Assembly: GCA_029259535.1 (NCBI GenBank)
Contig: JAPHEF010000002.1
Coordinates: 28,635-92,634, forward strand
Direction of reading: 5' to 3'
Length of the DNA stretch: 64,000 nucleotides
From: Alkanophaga liquidiphilum
GTDB taxonomy: Archaea > Halobacteriota > Syntropharchaeia > Alkanophagales > B39-G2
The notes below the pieces were generated by a model. The model ran no database searches and was not told the origin of the DNA. It saw only the letters and a list, made by a program, of their open reading frames with translations. Position numbers and translations under genes: made by a program. Every line of letters starts with the position of its first letter. Within the stretch, counting starts at the first letter, position 1. Below, one piece after another: positions 63,029 to 64,000 of this stretch.

Positions 63029-63362
63029 GTGAACTACCCCGCCCTTACGGACGGGGCTTCGTGGGGAGTTTGGTGGCGGAAATCCACCACCCTTATCCTT
63101 ACAGGCTGGTTCACGCCGCCACTATCCGTTATCCCCTTCGGGACTCACGGACTACTTTCACACCCGCCTTATGGGCTGTCCAGCCTTACGGCTGTTACGA
63201 GGTCGCTACAATCTAAGTCCTCAGAATATTTAAATTACCTACCCGCCTTCCCTTGCCCTCCCGCTCGGAAGGGTCTTGCAAGCAACAGAAAGATAAAAGT
63301 AAGTGGTGCTTCTTTATAAGGGTTTTGTTGAAAATGTCGGATTTCGTGATAGTCCGCACGCT
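63029..63362 (-). ncRNA. Probable TnpB omega-RNA and IS605-type right end
   Basis: Downstream of tnpB on the minus strand there is a long hairpin-rich non-coding stretch. It ends with GAAGCCCCGTCCG-TAAGGGCGGGG-TAGTTCAC, the hairpin and terminal motif recognised at the right end of many archaeal IS605/IS1341-type elements. The last base of AGTTCAC is at 63029. In characterised systems the omega-RNA covers the 3' end of tnpB and this right end, and the bases just past it serve as guide. By that rule the guide would begin GGCGAGTAAAGAATGCC (63028 downwards). The 5' boundary is uncertain and may lie inside tnpB. Confidence 0.6.
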
Positions 63363-64000
63363 TTAGCGGGGGAAGAAAAACCTAAGATGGCTACCCCTTG
63401 GAAAAGCATCTCTCTTGAGCTCTTGACAACCGTGGCGGTCAGCTTCTCCTCGATAAATCGAGGAGCTTGCTCTCGGAGGGGAGATGTTGCCAACAACCCT
63501 CATCGAGCCGGACGGGGCGGCTGACATCGCCCCCGGCTCTGGAACACTGGGCTGGGTGCTGAGAGTGGTAAAAACAAAGCCCCGCTCCAGAGCCAGAGTT
63601 GCTATGTTACGGGAGGCAGTCCTGTCCACGTTCGCCTCATAACCACATCTGCATTTAAACAGCCTTCTCTTTCCGTTGAAGAAAACCCAGTTCTTCTTCG
63701 ATGCGTAACCACATTTAGGACATCTCTGCGATGTTTTTGTTGCTGGAACTTCAACGACATCAATGCCGTGCTGCCATGCCACAGATTGAATAGCCTGCTT
63801 GAACTTGTGGAAGGGGATACGATGTATTTTCCTGTTAGCTCTCTTAGGTTTTCTCTCCTTACCGCTTTTCTTTCTGAGGTTCTTGAGTTTCTCAATGGCA
63901 ATTACAGCATCGTATTTCATTGCAGTCTCGACAATCTCGTGTGCAACCTGCCATATCCTCGTGTTGACGAAGTTTCTTTCATCATGCTTCATCCTGCGGA
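63363..64000 (-). CDS. tnpB: IS605-family TnpB (OrfB) RNA-guided nuclease, N-terminus beyond window edge
   Basis: The C-terminal 210 or so residues of TnpB. The second RuvC acidic residue is in AVIAIEKLKNLRK, the zinc-binding CPKCGYASKKNW and CRCGYEANVD form the four-Cys knuckle, and the last RuvC Asp is in ANVDRTASRNIA. The frame is open to the window edge, so the ATG at 63992 is internal and the N-terminal half is outside. After the catalytic core there is a tail of about 70 residues rich in Ser, Pro and Arg, which probably overlaps the omega-RNA. Family proteins cut DNA guided by RNA from the element's right end. The third RuvC position reads VD-R-T-A, not the common D-x-N-A. Confidence 0.85.
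   Translation of the reverse strand, partial: RRMKHDERNFVNTRIWQVAHEIVETAMKYDAVIAIEKLKNLRKKSGKERKPKRANRKIHRIPFHKFKQAIQSVAWQHGIDVVEVPATKTSQRCPKCGYASKKNWVFFNGKRRLFKCRCGYEANVDRTASRNIATLALERGFVFTTLSTQPSVPEPGAMSAAPSGSMRVVGNISPPRASSSIYRGEADRHGCQELKRDAFPRGSHLRFFFPR

Noticed and set aside
62951..63319. Plus-strand frame of 122 codons next to tnpB
   Set aside because: It is antisense to the omega-RNA/right-end region; frames of this kind are often misannotated near IS605 ends.

Overview
The window is archaeal. It carries ribosomal proteins L18e, L13, S9, S15 and LX, RNA polymerase subunits N and K, a group II chaperonin, SecDF, a DRG-type GTPase, the wyosine enzymes Trm5 and Taw1, and TATA-box promoters. 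CofG (coenzyme F420) and the CfbD/CfbE pair (coenzyme F430) point to a lineage that makes methyl- or alkyl-coenzyme M reductase. Beta-oxidation-type genes (acyl-CoA dehydrogenase, 3-hydroxyacyl-CoA dehydrogenase, family III CoA-transferase, ADP-forming acyl-CoA synthetase alpha subunit) sit in the same 64 kb. That combination best fits the Syntrophoarchaeia (Syntrophoarchaeum, Alkanophaga, ANME-1 relatives). This is inference from gene content; no mcr gene lies in the window.

Layout. 1-4.7 kb: an edge-truncated archaellum-type ATPase, an acyl-CoA synthetase alpha subunit, ArgD and 3-hydroxyacyl-CoA dehydrogenase, with a 25-bp tandem repeat at one convergent gene junction. 5.2-18.7 kb: a formate-hydrogenlyase-like locus. 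It has sulfhydrogenase beta/gamma-like subunits, a molybdopterin protein without its metal-ligand residue, a short ferredoxin, a flavin oxidoreductase, and a group 4 [NiFe] hydrogenase with antiporter-like membrane subunits. The locus is broken by an IS remnant, several single-base frameshifts and an in-frame TAG, so it looks like a decaying operon.

18.7-30.9 kb: housekeeping genes. These include LX/RimI, an M20 deacylase, the L18e-L13-S9-rpoN-tRNA-Pro-rpoK operon, CofG, a chaperonin paralogue lacking catalytic aspartates, SecD/SecF, a CoA-transferase and S15. 31-35.4 kb: a sodium:solute symporter and a three-gene ABC importer. 35.4-39.3 kb: cfbD, cfbE, a HAD phosphatase and an unrecognised internally duplicated Cys-rich protein.

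39.4-50.8 kb: a PMT-family glycosyltransferase, thymidylate kinase, a candidate structured RNA, glutamine synthetase, an M24 peptidase, a secreted NosD-like beta-helix/PKD protein with a perfect 462-bp internal tandem duplication, a DUF460 protein and Trm5. 50.8-62.8 kb: cupin phosphoglucose isomerase, a radical SAM pseudogene, S-adenosylhomocysteine hydrolase, an alkaline-phosphatase-superfamily protein, Taw1, an AmrS-like radical SAM enzyme, a DRG GTPase, an acyl-CoA dehydrogenase with a C-terminal extension, and GatB. 62.8-64 kb: the 3' part of an IS605-type TnpB element, with a recognisable right end and probable omega-RNA.

The strongest leads are the decaying hydrogenase locus, the predicted ATPase-dead chaperonin, the CGC/CERC duplicated protein beside the F430 genes, and the TnpB right end with its structured flank.
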